Shown here: positions 1 through 11,931 of the stretch, in pieces
How positions within the stretch are numbered: the stretch's first letter is position 1
Layout of the letters: each line of letters opens with the position of its first letter
The notes under the pieces: generated by a model
Databases searched by the model: none
Seen by the model: only the letters and a program-made list of their open reading frames with translations
What the model was told of the DNA's origin: nothing
Assembly (NCBI RefSeq): GCF_000273375.1
Contig: NZ_CM001557.1
Location: 512,322 to 576,321 of the forward strand
Length of the DNA: 64,000 nucleotides
From: Bartonella birtlesii IBS 325
GTDB lineage: Bacteria > Pseudomonadota > Alphaproteobacteria > Rhizobiales > Rhizobiaceae
Direction: 5' to 3'
Made by a program: the position numbers and the translations under genes

Positions 1-126
1 CTCAGTTCTCAGTTCTCAGTTCTCAGTTCTCAGTTCTCAGTTCTCAGTTCTCAGTTCTCAGTTCTCAGTTCTCAGTTCTCAGTTCTCAGTTCTCAGTTCC
101 CAGTTCCCAGTTCCCAGTTCCCAGTT
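1..126. repeat. 7-bp tandem repeat array, CTCAGTT/CCCAGTT
   Basis: Fourteen uninterrupted copies of CTCAGTT occupy 1-98 and are followed by four copies of the one-base variant CCCAGTT at 99-126. The array begins at the window edge, so its true length is unknown. It ends 37 bp before the stop codon of coaBC. The + strand of the array has no stop codon in any frame, and each frame encodes a repeating seven-residue unit, whereas the - strand contains TGA. It could therefore be the low-complexity tail of a gene entering from the left, but it is more simply read as an intergenic variable-number repeat. Confidence 0.95.
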
Positions 127-146
127 CAAATTGTATTTTCATTTGG

Positions 147-167
147 ATAAGGCATCTTTTGCCTTAT
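147..167 (-). terminator. hairpin overlapping the coaBC stop codon
   Basis: An 8-bp perfect stem (ATAAGGCA with TGCCTTAT) and a 5-base loop overlap the coaBC TAA codon. Downstream on the minus strand the sequence is A-rich, not a clean T run, so it is at best a weak terminator. It lies between the gene and the heptamer array. Confidence 0.35.
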
Positions 168-1561
168 TGATGAATAGGGGGATAGGATTCGAAAAATGAC
201 ACAATAACCTTTGCTAATTTTTCTGCTACTTTCTGCTTACTCATATGCGGCCATTGTTCAATATTTCCTTTACTAACGAGATAAACTTGATTTGTATCAG
301 CACCCATGACACTTGTGCCATCAGCATGAAGAGAAATATCATTTGCAAGAATGAAATCAGCACCCTTTTCGAGACATTTTTTTTGCGCATTAAAAATGAG
401 GTCAGAAGTCTCTGCAGCGAATCCGATCACCAGTGGTGGGCGGTTTGCAGCATGTCCAATTGTTGCTAAAATGTCTGGGTTTGCGATCATAGGCAAAGAT
501 GGTGGTGTTTTATGAGCACTCTTTTTTATTTTTTGTAAAGATTGTGTTTGGCTACGCCAATCGCAAACGGCGGCGACAAAAATGGCACCATCAGCAGGCA
601 ATGCGGTTTGAACGGCTTGTAACATTTGTTGTGCTGTTTCAACATGAATAGTCTTTACAGCTGGTGGGTTAGCAAGATGAACAGGTCCACAAATAAGTGT
701 CACTTTAGCACCTAAATGTGTGAGAGCTGTTGCAATAGCATGTCCTTGTTTGCCAGAAGAGCGGTTAGCAAGATAACGCACGGGATCAATTGGTTCATGG
801 GTAGGGCCAGAAGTCACAATAAAATGGCGCCCAGAAAGTGGCTGTTCATGCACTCCTAGAAGAGCTTCTACTGCAGCAACAATGGTTAAGGGTTCACTCA
901 TACGTCCATATCCCGTTTCATCGCATTCAGCCATTTTACCAAATTCTGGTCCAACAATATGAATGCCATCTGTGCGCAATGTTGCAATATTGCGAAGGGT
1001 TGCTGGATGTGTCCACATCGCTGGATTCATAGCTGGTGCGATTAAGAGTGGACAGCGTGCTGCTAAAAGCACGCAATCAGCTAGATCATCTCCTATGCCA
1101 TTGGCTATTTTAGCAATGCGATTGGCTGTAGCGGGCGCTAAAATAATAAGATCAGCATCACGTGCTAAACGGATATGTCCGATATCATGTTCTTCTGCGC
1201 GTGAAAATAAATCACTATATACAGTATGACCGCTGAGCGTTTCAGCTGCTAAAGGCGTAATAAATTTTTGCGCTGCTTTTGTCATAATAATATTTAAGCG
1301 TGCTCCACGTTCTTGTAAACGACGAATGAGATCAAGCGCTTTATAGGAAGCAATACTCCCACCAATAATGAGAAGCAGAGACTTTGATTGCAATGATTGC
1401 ATTTCAATAATACTCGCTTGAGAAGAGGATATTGTTGGAGTGGTGAGATTGCTTAGAAGGCGGTGGACTTCTTCTTCCATAGAAATGCCATTTTTTGCGG
1501 CACGTATACGTAAAGCTTCCTTAATTTCAGAAGAGAGGTTGCGAATGGTAAGACTAGCCAT
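164..1561 (-). CDS. coaBC: bifunctional phosphopantothenoylcysteine decarboxylase / phosphopantothenate-cysteine ligase with N-terminal RHH-like domain
   Basis: CoaBC (Dfp) performs two consecutive steps of coenzyme A synthesis: ligation of cysteine to 4'-phosphopantothenate and FMN-dependent decarboxylation to 4'-phosphopantetheine. The CoaC flavoprotein domain starts near residue 62 (IIGGSIASYK) and shows the active-site His (HIRLARDAD), the PATANR segment, the NPAMW motif and the Cys-containing flap ECDETGYGRM. The CoaB half begins with VTSGPTHEPIDPVRY and NRSSGKQG. Unusually, residues 1-36 (MASLTIRNLSSEIKEALRIR onward, ending EEEVHRLL) look like a FitA/Arc-type ribbon-helix-helix antitoxin domain, making 465 aa against roughly 400 for the usual enzyme. 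The ATG at 1561 is chosen; an in-frame ATG at 1402 would give a canonical 412-aa enzyme. It is the last gene of the minus-strand ubiE-ubiB-coaBC run. Confidence 0.95.
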   Translation of the reverse strand: MASLTIRNLSSEIKEALRIRAAKNGISMEEEVHRLLSNLTTPTISSSQASIIEMQSLQSKSLLLIIGGSIASYKALDLIRRLQERGARLNIIMTKAAQKFITPLAAETLSGHTVYSDLFSRAEEHDIGHIRLARDADLIILAPATANRIAKIANGIGDDLADCVLLAARCPLLIAPAMNPAMWTHPATLRNIATLRTDGIHIVGPEFGKMAECDETGYGRMSEPLTIVAAVEALLGVHEQPLSGRHFIVTSGPTHEPIDPVRYLANRSSGKQGHAIATALTHLGAKVTLICGPVHLANPPAVKTIHVETAQQMLQAVQTALPADGAIFVAAVCDWRSQTQSLQKIKKSAHKTPPSLPMIANPDILATIGHAANRPPLVIGFAAETSDLIFNAQKKCLEKGADFILANDISLHADGTSVMGADTNQVYLVSKGNIEQWPHMSKQKVAEKLAKVIVSFFESYPPIHQ

Positions 1562-1630
1562 AAAATATCTCAAAAAAATAAAATGATTGCGATGATTTCA
1601 TCATTGATGTTTTTTAGCATATCGAGCAAA

Positions 1631-3217
1631 TTAGAAAAGATGAAAAAGATAAAAAGTAAAACAAATACAACAAAATGCAATGATGAATAGGCTATAACGG
1701 CCATAACGGTTGGTACGACTTTGTTCAATAGCAAGTTTCTTAAGGGTGGTGGGAGAAAGATTAAATCCTGTTTCTCTGATTTGGTTAAAGTCTTCTTCTA
1801 TACGTTGGAAATTTTGTATCAATTGTGGTGTTTTGCGAGCTAGAGAAAGGAGTGCTTGTGCTCCTTCACTAAAGTCTTTTGCTATTCCTATCGGTCCTAA
1901 ATTTTTGCCAATCCATTCTCTAACGATGGGTTCAGAGGCTTTCCACATGTTAAAATGAGGGTCCAGTGTGCGTGCAACACCTTCAACGACAACCATAGTT
2001 TTTTGGAGAAGTAAAAGTTCAGGGCGTGTTTGCATATCAAACAATTCAGTGACTTCAAACAATAGTGTGAGCAATTTAGCCATGGAAATACTTTGCGCTG
2101 ATTGCCCGTGGATTGGTTCACCAATGGCACGATTTGCTTGCGCAAAGCTTTCAATATTGTGGTGTGGAGGTACATATCCTGCTTCAAAATGCGCGCGTGC
2201 TACTCGGTGGTAATCACGGGTAATAAAACCATAAAGGATTTCAGCAAGGAAATGCTGTTCTTTTTTGCCAAGTCGTCCTGTAATTCCTAAATCGACAGCA
2301 ACAATACATCCTTGAGAGTCTACAAATAAATTGCCAGGATGCATATCAGCATGAAAAAAACCATCACGCAATGTATGACGAAGAAAAGATTGAATGAGTG
2401 TAATAGCGAGTGCTTGCAAATCAAAACCTGCTTCTTTGAGAGCAGAAATTTCAGATATTCTTATACCATCAATCCATTCCATTGTGAGAGCATTGCGTCC
2501 TGTCCTTTCCCAATTAATTTTTGGTACCCGAAAACCTACATCATGTTGAATATTTTCAGCCATTTCTGATATGGCAGCTGCTTCTAACCGTAAGTCCATC
2601 TCAATTCGTGTGCTTTGTGCCAAAGTGTCAACCACACAAACAGGGCGCAGTCTCCGAGAAGCTGGTATATAACGTTCTTGTAAACGAGCAATGAGATAAA
2701 ATCCTCTAAGGTCTTTGGCAAAACGGCTTCTGATATTGGGACGAATAACTTTAACAGCACATTTTTTTTTATGGCCATTCTCATCATAATATTCAGCGGG
2801 ATGAACTTGGGCAATAGAGGCAGCAGCAATAGGTGGATAAAAATTTGCGAACAAATCACTAATAGAACGACCAAGCGAATTTTCAATTTGTGCAATAGCT
2901 TCAGAGCAAGAAAATGTTTGGACGCGATCTTGTAGCTGTACTAAATCTTCCGCAATATCACGTCCAACAATATCAGGCCTGGTAGCAAGAAATTGACCAA
3001 GTTTTATGTAAGAGGGTCCAAGCTTATTAATAGCATGAGAAATATTTTCAGATCGTCGTTTCTTTTTCGTTTTGCGTCGTGCTAGTCTTCTTGCTATACG
3101 ATGACATAATGCTAGAAATCCTTGAAGATCATCATGGGGCAGAGCACTCAAAACACCTTCACGCGCTAAAACCCATCCTGCACGCATTAATTGAAAGTAA
3201 GTGGAAATTTGCACCAT
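1631..3217 (-). CDS. ubiB: UbiB, ABC1/ADCK atypical kinase of ubiquinone biosynthesis
   Basis: UbiB is an atypical protein-kinase-like ATPase of the ADCK family needed for aerobic ubiquinone synthesis, now thought to assist lipid or complex handling more than to hydroxylate. Family hallmarks are visible: the KxGQ region (GPSYIKLGQFLATRPD, near residue 75), the Ala-rich nucleotide loop (AAASIAQVH), the catalytic-loop equivalent HADMHPGNLF and the metal-binding VDLGITGRLG in place of DFG. A hydrophobic C-terminal segment (LFIIAFCCICFTFYLF) is probably a membrane anchor. The ATG at 3217 (528 aa) is preferred over an upstream TTG at 3232 that would overlap ubiE; the ubiE stop ends 2 bp before it. 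It sits between ubiE and coaBC, as in other alphaproteobacteria where ubiE-ubiB pairing is common. Confidence 0.95.
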   Translation of the reverse strand: MVQISTYFQLMRAGWVLAREGVLSALPHDDLQGFLALCHRIARRLARRKTKKKRRSENISHAINKLGPSYIKLGQFLATRPDIVGRDIAEDLVQLQDRVQTFSCSEAIAQIENSLGRSISDLFANFYPPIAAASIAQVHPAEYYDENGHKKKCAVKVIRPNIRSRFAKDLRGFYLIARLQERYIPASRRLRPVCVVDTLAQSTRIEMDLRLEAAAISEMAENIQHDVGFRVPKINWERTGRNALTMEWIDGIRISEISALKEAGFDLQALAITLIQSFLRHTLRDGFFHADMHPGNLFVDSQGCIVAVDLGITGRLGKKEQHFLAEILYGFITRDYHRVARAHFEAGYVPPHHNIESFAQANRAIGEPIHGQSAQSISMAKLLTLLFEVTELFDMQTRPELLLLQKTMVVVEGVARTLDPHFNMWKASEPIVREWIGKNLGPIGIAKDFSEGAQALLSLARKTPQLIQNFQRIEEDFNQIRETGFNLSPTTLKKLAIEQSRTNRYGRYSLFIIAFCCICFTFYLFHLF

Positions 3218-3219
3218 TT

Positions 3220-4002
3220 TTAAATTTTCCAACCTGAATGCAGTGCCGCGATAGCACCAGTAAGATTGCGGTATAATACCCGCGAAAAACCTGCATCATT
3301 GATCATATGGGCAAAATCATCTTGTTTAGGAAATTTACGAATAGATTCAACAAGATAACGATAAGCATCACCATCATTTGCAATGATTTTACCAAGCTTA
3401 GGGACAACATGGAAAGACCAAAGATCATAAATTTTGTCGAGCAAAGGCATCTCGACATTTGAAAATTCTAAACATAAAAACCGCCCTCCTGGTTTTAAAA
3501 CACGAAAAGCTTCTTTAAGGGCTTTATCAATATGGGGCACATTACGGATTCCAAAAGCAATAGTATAAGCATCAAAACTTTGGTCTTCAAAAGGCAAGTG
3601 TTCAGCATTAGCTTCAACAAAATCAATTCGAGAAGCAAGACCATTTTTTTGCGCACGCTTTTTACCGACACTAAGCATTGAGCCATTAATATCAAGCACT
3701 GTAACATGGGCTTTTTGGCATGAGGCATTAAGAATGCGAAAAGCAATATCACCAGTACCACCAGCTACATCAAGAACCTTCCAATTGGCAATTGATGGAG
3801 GAGAAAGCCATGCAACCATAGAGTTTTTCCACACACGGTGCAGCCCTAATGATAAGATATCATTCATCTTATCATAATTTCCGGCAACAGAGTGAAATAC
3901 ACCATCAACCATGAACTGTTTTTGCGTTTCATCAACTCTTGTAAAGCCAAAAGAGTGCTCCATACCACCCTTGGCTCCTACACGATCTGTTTCAATTGCC
4001 AT
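3220..4002 (-). CDS. ubiE: ubiquinone/menaquinone biosynthesis C-methyltransferase UbiE
   Basis: UbiE is the SAM-dependent C-methyltransferase that methylates the benzoquinone (or demethylmenaquinone) ring during quinone synthesis. The protein has the Rossmann motif [16 protein letters not shown], motif [10 protein letters not shown] and the family signatures [17 protein letters not shown] and [15 protein letters not shown]. The ATG at 4002 gives 260 aa, the normal family length, and is preceded by AAGGAAGG at 8-base spacing; the ATG two codons upstream would sit too close to it, and a longer in-frame extension to 4083 shows no family similarity. ubiB follows almost immediately, so the two are clearly cotranscribed. 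gyrB lies 114 bp upstream on the same strand, with no obvious terminator between. Confidence 0.96.
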   Translation of the reverse strand: MAIETDRVGAKGGMEHSFGFTRVDETQKQFMVDGVFHSVAGNYDKMNDILSLGLHRVWKNSMVAWLSPPSIANWKVLDVAGGTGDIAFRILNASCQKAHVTVLDINGSMLSVGKKRAQKNGLASRIDFVEANAEHLPFEDQSFDAYTIAFGIRNVPHIDKALKEAFRVLKPGGRFLCLEFSNVEMPLLDKIYDLWSFHVVPKLGKIIANDGDAYRYLVESIRKFPKQDDFAHMINDAGFSRVLYRNLTGAIAALHSGWKI

Positions 4003-4116
4003 ATACATGACCTTCCTTATTTTTTTATCGTAAATGAAAATAGAGAGAATGTTCAAATACGAAAAAACAACGCATAAAACCACGACGTTTATATAGCCAG
4101 AAACGAAAGAGTACCT

Positions 4117-7129
<3,013 letters not shown>

Positions 7130-8014
7130 TTGAAAGTAAAAAAATCGATAAAGAGATTCAATGCTTTTATTAGAATTTTATTTGCAGTGTGGGGATTTTT
7201 GTTTTTCTCGTTTGCAGAAGCTGAAATGGTTGAAAAACTTCCTTCATTTTTCGCTTCGCATGAGCATTTTATGCAGCCTGATACAGCAGACATAATCCGT
7301 TTACGTTTTGTAACAACTTTTGATTTTCCCCCCTTTAATTTCTTTGACAAAACAGGAAAGCTTGCAGGCTATCATATCGACTTATTGCGTGCTATTTGCT
7401 CAAAGCTAAATCTTGAAAAACTCTGTGAGGTAGAAGTTGTTCCTTGGGAAGAGCTGGTAGATCATGTTAAGAATGGTGATGCAGAAGTCATTATTGCAGG
7501 TTTAAAAGAAACAATTAAAACTTATCAAGATCTTGTTTTTACAAGGTCGTATTTACGTTTTCCAGCGCGATTTGTTGCGTCTCAATTTATTGCCTCCCAA
7601 TTTGTAAATATGGACGACTCAATAAGCAATAAACTAATACATTTAAAAAGTGGCGTTTTGTTTAAAACTGTTCATGAGAAGCTGTTTCGTAGTTATTTTC
7701 CGGAAGCAAAATATCAAGGGTTTAAAAATAGGGAAGAGCTCTATAAAGCGTTACAGAATCACAAAATTGATGTTATTTTTGATGATGGATTTGCTTTATC
7801 TTTATGGTTAAATGATCCAAAATCCGCCAATTGTTGCCATTTTGTTGGAGGAGCATATACGGCTCCACAGTTATTAGGTCCAGGAATGCAGCTTGCTGTT
7901 GCAAAAAAGAACGATAAATTGGTTGCTATACTCAATTATGCTCTCAAAGCTTTAGAAGATGATGGTAAGCTTACAGAACTTTATTTACGTTATTTTCCGA
8001 TTAGTTTTTATTGA
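7130..8014 (+). CDS. periplasmic amino-acid-type ABC transporter substrate-binding protein (SBP_bac_3 family)
   Basis: This is a family 3 extracellular solute-binding protein, the type that delivers polar amino acids or opines to ABC permeases. A signal peptide is visible (KKSIKRFN followed by IRILFAVWGFLFFSFAEA, probable cut before EM). The mature part has the characteristic FVTTFDFPPFNFFDKTGKLA opening, GYHIDLLRAI, the AEVIIAGLKET turn and the VIFDDGFAL domain-2 strand. No permease or ATPase gene adjoins it, so it is an orphan component here. The start is uncertain: a TTG at 7130 lies nine bases after a strong GGAGGGGG, while a GTG at 7121 directly abuts that site. Ligand cannot be predicted. 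Confidence 0.85.
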   Translation: MKVKKSIKRFNAFIRILFAVWGFLFFSFAEAEMVEKLPSFFASHEHFMQPDTADIIRLRFVTTFDFPPFNFFDKTGKLAGYHIDLLRAICSKLNLEKLCEVEVVPWEELVDHVKNGDAEVIIAGLKETIKTYQDLVFTRSYLRFPARFVASQFIASQFVNMDDSISNKLIHLKSGVLFKTVHEKLFRSYFPEAKYQGFKNREELYKALQNHKIDVIFDDGFALSLWLNDPKSANCCHFVGGAYTAPQLLGPGMQLAVAKKNDKLVAILNYALKALEDDGKLTELYLRYFPISFY

Positions 8015-8026
8015 TAAATATTTTCT

Positions 8027-9559
8027 TTAAGAAAGAGCAGTTAACCTTTCAGTACCCAACCGATAAGAAATAGCTTCTGCAAGATGATGGCGTGCAAGAT
8101 GGTCTGCTTCATCGAGATCAGCAATGGTGCGTGCAACTTTGAGAATACGATGATAGGCGCGTGCAGAAAGGTGCATCTTTTCACTCACATCCCGTAAAAG
8201 TTTAGCGGCATTTTTATCAGGTATGGCAATTTTTTCGATAATTTTGGCAGGACAGTCACCGTTGGTGCGGATATGGTCAAGACCCAATGTTGTAAAACGT
8301 TTGACTTGAATAGCACGACAACGTGCAACGCGTTTTGCAACATTGCAGCTTTTTTCTGATTGTTCTGGTTGCATAAGGTCCATAGCTGTTAGCGCAGGGA
8401 CATCAATCCGTAAATCAATTCTATCGAGCAGAGGACCAGAAATACGGGACTGATAATCGATTTGACAACGTATTCCTTTAGCACAAACATGGTTTTTTTC
8501 GCCAGCCATACCACATCGACAAGGGTTCATGGCAGCAATGAATTGGAAATGTGCGGGATAGCTGATATGGTGATTAGCCCGAGCAATAACACATTCTCCA
8601 CTCTCTAAAGGTTGACGAAGGGAATCGAGAACTTGTGGAGAAAATTCAGGTAATTCATCAAGAAAGAGAATGCCATTATGTGCAAGTGAAACTTCTCCAG
8701 GTCGTCCTTTAAGTCCACCACCGATCATTGCGGCCATAGAAGCAGAATGATGGGGAGCGCGAAAAGGGCAGTGGAGTGAAAGAGTATTATGGATTGTTTC
8801 TCCTGTAATAGAAGCTATCAGAGAGACGTCCAAAAGCTCCCGGCTATCAAGGGGCGGTAAAATAGAAGGTAAGCGTTGTGCTAACATAGATTTTCCTGCG
8901 CCAGGAGGACCGACAAACAATAAGTTATGCCGTCCAGCAGCACAAACTTCTAATGCACGTTTAGCGGTTTTTTGTCCTTTAATTTCGCAAAGATCTGGCA
9001 ATTCAGTTTGGATCGTATATTGGCGCGGTTGTGGACGTTTTTGAATTTGGGTTCCCTTAAAATGATTGACCATGGTGAGAAGAGTTTCGGGAGCAAGAAT
9101 ATTCATCTCTGCATTTGCCCATGCTGCTTCAGGTCCACATTGAGAGGGACAAATGAGTCCTTTATCGAGTGATAAAGCTGTCATTGCAGCTGGTAAAACT
9201 CCATTGACAGCAGTGAGTGAACCATCGAGTGACAATTCACCTAGAATGACGTAATCTTGTGCAACTTCTGGAGGAAGAATTCCCATAACAAGCATTAAGC
9301 CTACGGCGATGGGCAAATCATAATGTGATCCCTCTTTAGGCAGATCAGCTGGTGCAAGATTAATAGTAACGCGTTTGTTCGGCATAGAAAGCCCACAAGC
9401 ATGAAAAGCTGCTTGCACACGCTCACGGCTTTCTGCGATTGCTTTATCTGCCAATCCAACAATAGCCATTCCTATTTTACCAGAGGAAATCATAACCTGT
9501 ACATCAACAGGTACTGCTTCTAGACCGCGAAAAGCAACAGTTGTGACACGCGCGATCAT
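8027..9559 (-). CDS. comM: ComM/YifB family Mg-chelatase-like AAA+ ATPase
   Basis: ComM is a hexameric AAA+ helicase that promotes branch migration during natural transformation and is widespread as YifB in bacteria that are not known to be competent. The N-terminal ChlI domain opens with MIARVTTVAFRGLEAVPV, followed by the Walker A site VGPPGAGKSMLAQRLPSILP, the FRAPHHSAS and GEVSLAHNGILFLDELPEF (Walker B) blocks, arginine-finger region PLLDRIDLRIDVPAL, a Cys-rich MNPCRCG...C insert and the C-terminal Mg-chelatase domain (LSARAYHRILKVARTIADL). Length, 510 aa, is normal. It is transcribed toward the solute-binding protein gene, with only 12 bp between stop codons. The ATG at 9559 follows a G-rich ribosome-binding site. 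Confidence 0.95.
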   Translation of the reverse strand: MIARVTTVAFRGLEAVPVDVQVMISSGKIGMAIVGLADKAIAESRERVQAAFHACGLSMPNKRVTINLAPADLPKEGSHYDLPIAVGLMLVMGILPPEVAQDYVILGELSLDGSLTAVNGVLPAAMTALSLDKGLICPSQCGPEAAWANAEMNILAPETLLTMVNHFKGTQIQKRPQPRQYTIQTELPDLCEIKGQKTAKRALEVCAAGRHNLLFVGPPGAGKSMLAQRLPSILPPLDSRELLDVSLIASITGETIHNTLSLHCPFRAPHHSASMAAMIGGGLKGRPGEVSLAHNGILFLDELPEFSPQVLDSLRQPLESGECVIARANHHISYPAHFQFIAAMNPCRCGMAGEKNHVCAKGIRCQIDYQSRISGPLLDRIDLRIDVPALTAMDLMQPEQSEKSCNVAKRVARCRAIQVKRFTTLGLDHIRTNGDCPAKIIEKIAIPDKNAAKLLRDVSEKMHLSARAYHRILKVARTIADLDEADHLARHHLAEAISYRLGTERLTALS

Positions 9560-10029
9560 TGGTTATTCCCCCCCTTTTTAATTCGAAAAAGACAATCATA
9601 TTTGCACATAAAAATCAAGAAATATCTATATGGTTTTTTAGAGAGGGAGATCTATATACATGCGCAGATTTTGTAGTGCTCTTATGAAGGGGCATTTGCA
9701 TAAATTTAACCATAATTATATGCGGCTAAATAAAACATTTATAATGAGTTAGATGAATATGGTAGGAAAAAAGGAGCGTGACTATTTTGTTACAAAACAG
9801 TGCGAGATTTTAAAATGTTCAAGGGGAGGGCAATGTTATGCATTGCAAACAAAACTGTTATTTTATGTGATCAAACATGTAAAATAGCCAGAGTAGGCAT
9901 ATTTATCTTTCTTGTTTGATGTTATTTATAGTACAAAGTGATGTAAAATCTATTGAAGGTATCTGATTTGATGGTATACCAGACGGGAGTTTTTTTAAAT
10001 CAGGAACCATACGCAATGTATGTATAAGC
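9560..10029. other. gap between divergent comM and tamA
   Basis: No assured gene. An unrecognised 44-codon open frame (9753-9887, +) is present but is probably chance. AGGAA at 10002-10006 followed by ATG codons at 10016 and 10020 are the likely translation signals for tamA; see the note on a frame problem there. Confidence 0.45.
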
Positions 10030-11931
10030 TTGTGCTTTTTTTGTATTTTTCCTCAGCCACTTGCGGCATTTGAGTTATTTGGCATTCCTTTTTTCTCTCA
10101 AAAGAATACAAGTTCCTTTTCACATCATATCAGTGGTACAGAGAAATTTTATAAAGTTGATATAGTTACACCATTAGGAGCACCCTCAGAAGGTATTAAA
10201 ATAGTCAAATCTGTTTCTTCTCTTGTTGCGGATAAAGATAAAGCATTTAGTTCTTCTGGTTTGTTAGCGAAAGCCCGTTCAGATTATCGGGCCATTCTTT
10301 CTGCTCTTTATGCTGATGGCCGCTATGGCGGTGTTATTAGTATCAAGATTAATGGTTTAGAAGCTGCTGATTTAAGTCCTGTAACACAGTTGCCAGCACA
10401 ATCCAAAATTGTTATTACCATAGACGCCGGTCCACAATATGTTTTTAGTATTGCGGGTATCAATAAAGTTGCTCCATTCGTAAAATATAAAACCAATAGA
10501 ATGCCAACAATTGAGAAATTAAATTATAAGATTGGGACCGTTGCCAAATCTGAAACCATTTTAAAAGCAGAAAGATGGGCGGTTGAAGGATGGCGTCGAC
10601 AAGGATATGCTAAAGCTAAAGTTATAAAGAGTGAGGTTGTTGCTGATCATGCAGCACGTCTTATTGATGCGCAGATTGTAGTGGAACCTGGACAAGTAAC
10701 TTATTACGGTCCCTTAACTGTGCGTAATGTTAGTAAGAAACCGCGCGTAGATTCAGATTACATTGCTTGGATGACAGGATTAAAGGTAGGTCAAAAATAT
10801 GATTCTTATGCGCTAAACAAAGCAAATGAAAGACTTGCACGGCTTAATGTTTTTCGTGCTGTGAATATATATGAGGCAGATACGATTAACCCTGATGGCA
10901 GTTTACCGCTTACGCTTGTTGTAGAAGAACGCAAACCTCGCCGTTTTGGTGCAGGTGGTAGTTATTCAACATTAGATGGTGCCGGTTTTGAAGCTTATTG
11001 GATGCATAATAACCTTTTGGGCCATGCGGAGAACCTTAAGATTGAAACAAAAATCAGTGGTATTGGCAGCAACAAAGAAAAATCGTATAATCTGAAAAAT
11101 TTTGATTACCTTCTTGGTGCCACATTTATAAAGCCTGGCATACTGACCCCTGATACAGACTTTAGGACAGAATTAAAAATGCAGCAAGATGTCCTAGAAA
11201 ACTATACAATAAAAGCTATCAAAGGGAAGTTTGGTGTAACGCATATCTTTAATGGTCATCTATCGGGGCAGATTGCTATAGAAGTTTCTAATGGCTATTC
11301 ACGCGATATCCATTTTGGAAGCCGTAATTTTACAACAATTGGCTTATCCAGTGGTTTGATTTACGATAGTCGTAATAATAAGTTTAATGCGACAAAAGGT
11401 TTGTATGGTGAAGTAATTGTTGAACCTTTTTATGAAATGCGCTTGAGCAATTTAGTGACAAAAATGACTGTAGAAGGTCGTTCTTATTGGGCATTGGATG
11501 AAAAGGATCGTTTTGTTTTTGCTGCACGAGCAAAGCTTGGTACAATTATTGGTAATAATACAGCACAACTTCCTTCTGATACGCTTTTTTTTGCTGGTGG
11601 TGGTGGGTCTGTTCGTGGTTACGCTTACCGCAATATTGGCATCAAAACAAAACATGATACTGTTATTGGTGGACGAACGCTTGTCGAAGGATCAGCAGAG
11701 TTACGTTTGTCTTTAAATGATAAGATAGGGCTTGTCAGTTTTGTCGATGGAGGTTTTGTAGGGGAGAAGACGCGTTTTGATTTTTCTCAAAAAATGAAAT
11801 GGGGAGCAGGGTTTGGAGGTCGCTATATGACAGGTGTTGGGCCTTTACGCGTTGATTTAGCTTTTCCTCTTAAGCGAGAGAAAGGTGATCCTCGCATTGG
11901 TTTTTACGTAGGTATAGGACAAGCGTTTTAA
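10030..11931 (+). CDS. tamA: TamA, translocation and assembly module outer-membrane protein (BamA/Omp85 family)
   Basis: TamA is an Omp85-family outer-membrane barrel which, with TamB, helps insert outer-membrane proteins and move lipids. The protein shows N-terminal POTRA repeats, then a Bac_surface_Ag barrel from about residue 320. The barrel has the L6 signature VRGYAYR after a glycine run, and the chain ends in Phe (GIGQAF), as outer-membrane barrels do. The only start in frame is a TTG at 10030 with poor spacing from the AGGAA at 10002. A well-placed ATG at 10020 opens a signal-peptide-like frame (MYKLVLFLYF) that is one base out of register; shortening the T7 tract at 10036-10042 by one would read MYKLVLFCIFPQPLAAFELF in frame. 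tamB overlaps its stop codon by one base. Confidence 0.92.
   Translation: MCFFCIFPQPLAAFELFGIPFFSQKNTSSFSHHISGTEKFYKVDIVTPLGAPSEGIKIVKSVSSLVADKDKAFSSSGLLAKARSDYRAILSALYADGRYGGVISIKINGLEAADLSPVTQLPAQSKIVITIDAGPQYVFSIAGINKVAPFVKYKTNRMPTIEKLNYKIGTVAKSETILKAERWAVEGWRRQGYAKAKVIKSEVVADHAARLIDAQIVVEPGQVTYYGPLTVRNVSKKPRVDSDYIAWMTGLKVGQKYDSYALNKANERLARLNVFRAVNIYEADTINPDGSLPLTLVVEERKPRRFGAGGSYSTLDGAGFEAYWMHNNLLGHAENLKIETKISGIGSNKEKSYNLKNFDYLLGATFIKPGILTPDTDFRTELKMQQDVLENYTIKAIKGKFGVTHIFNGHLSGQIAIEVSNGYSRDIHFGSRNFTTIGLSSGLIYDSRNNKFNATKGLYGEVIVEPFYEMRLSNLVTKMTVEGRSYWALDEKDRFVFAARAKLGTIIGNNTAQLPSDTLFFAGGGGSVRGYAYRNIGIKTKHDTVIGGRTLVEGSAELRLSLNDKIGLVSFVDGGFVGEKTRFDFSQKMKWGAGFGGRYMTGVGPLRVDLAFPLKREKGDPRIGFYVGIGQAF

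Noticed and set aside
1..126. CRISPR array
   Set aside because: The repeats are 7 bp and contiguous, without spacers.
1402..1561. A complete toxin-antitoxin module at coaBC
   Set aside because: Only an antitoxin-like domain is present, fused in frame to an enzyme. No PIN-domain (FitB-type) toxin is encoded nearby.
4003..4083. 27-residue N-terminal extension of UbiE
   Set aside because: It has no family similarity, and the ATG at 4002 has the properly spaced AAGGAAGG.
9753..9887. 44-codon open frame upstream of tamA
   Set aside because: It has no ribosome-binding site and no recognisable family, and frames of this size are common by chance here.
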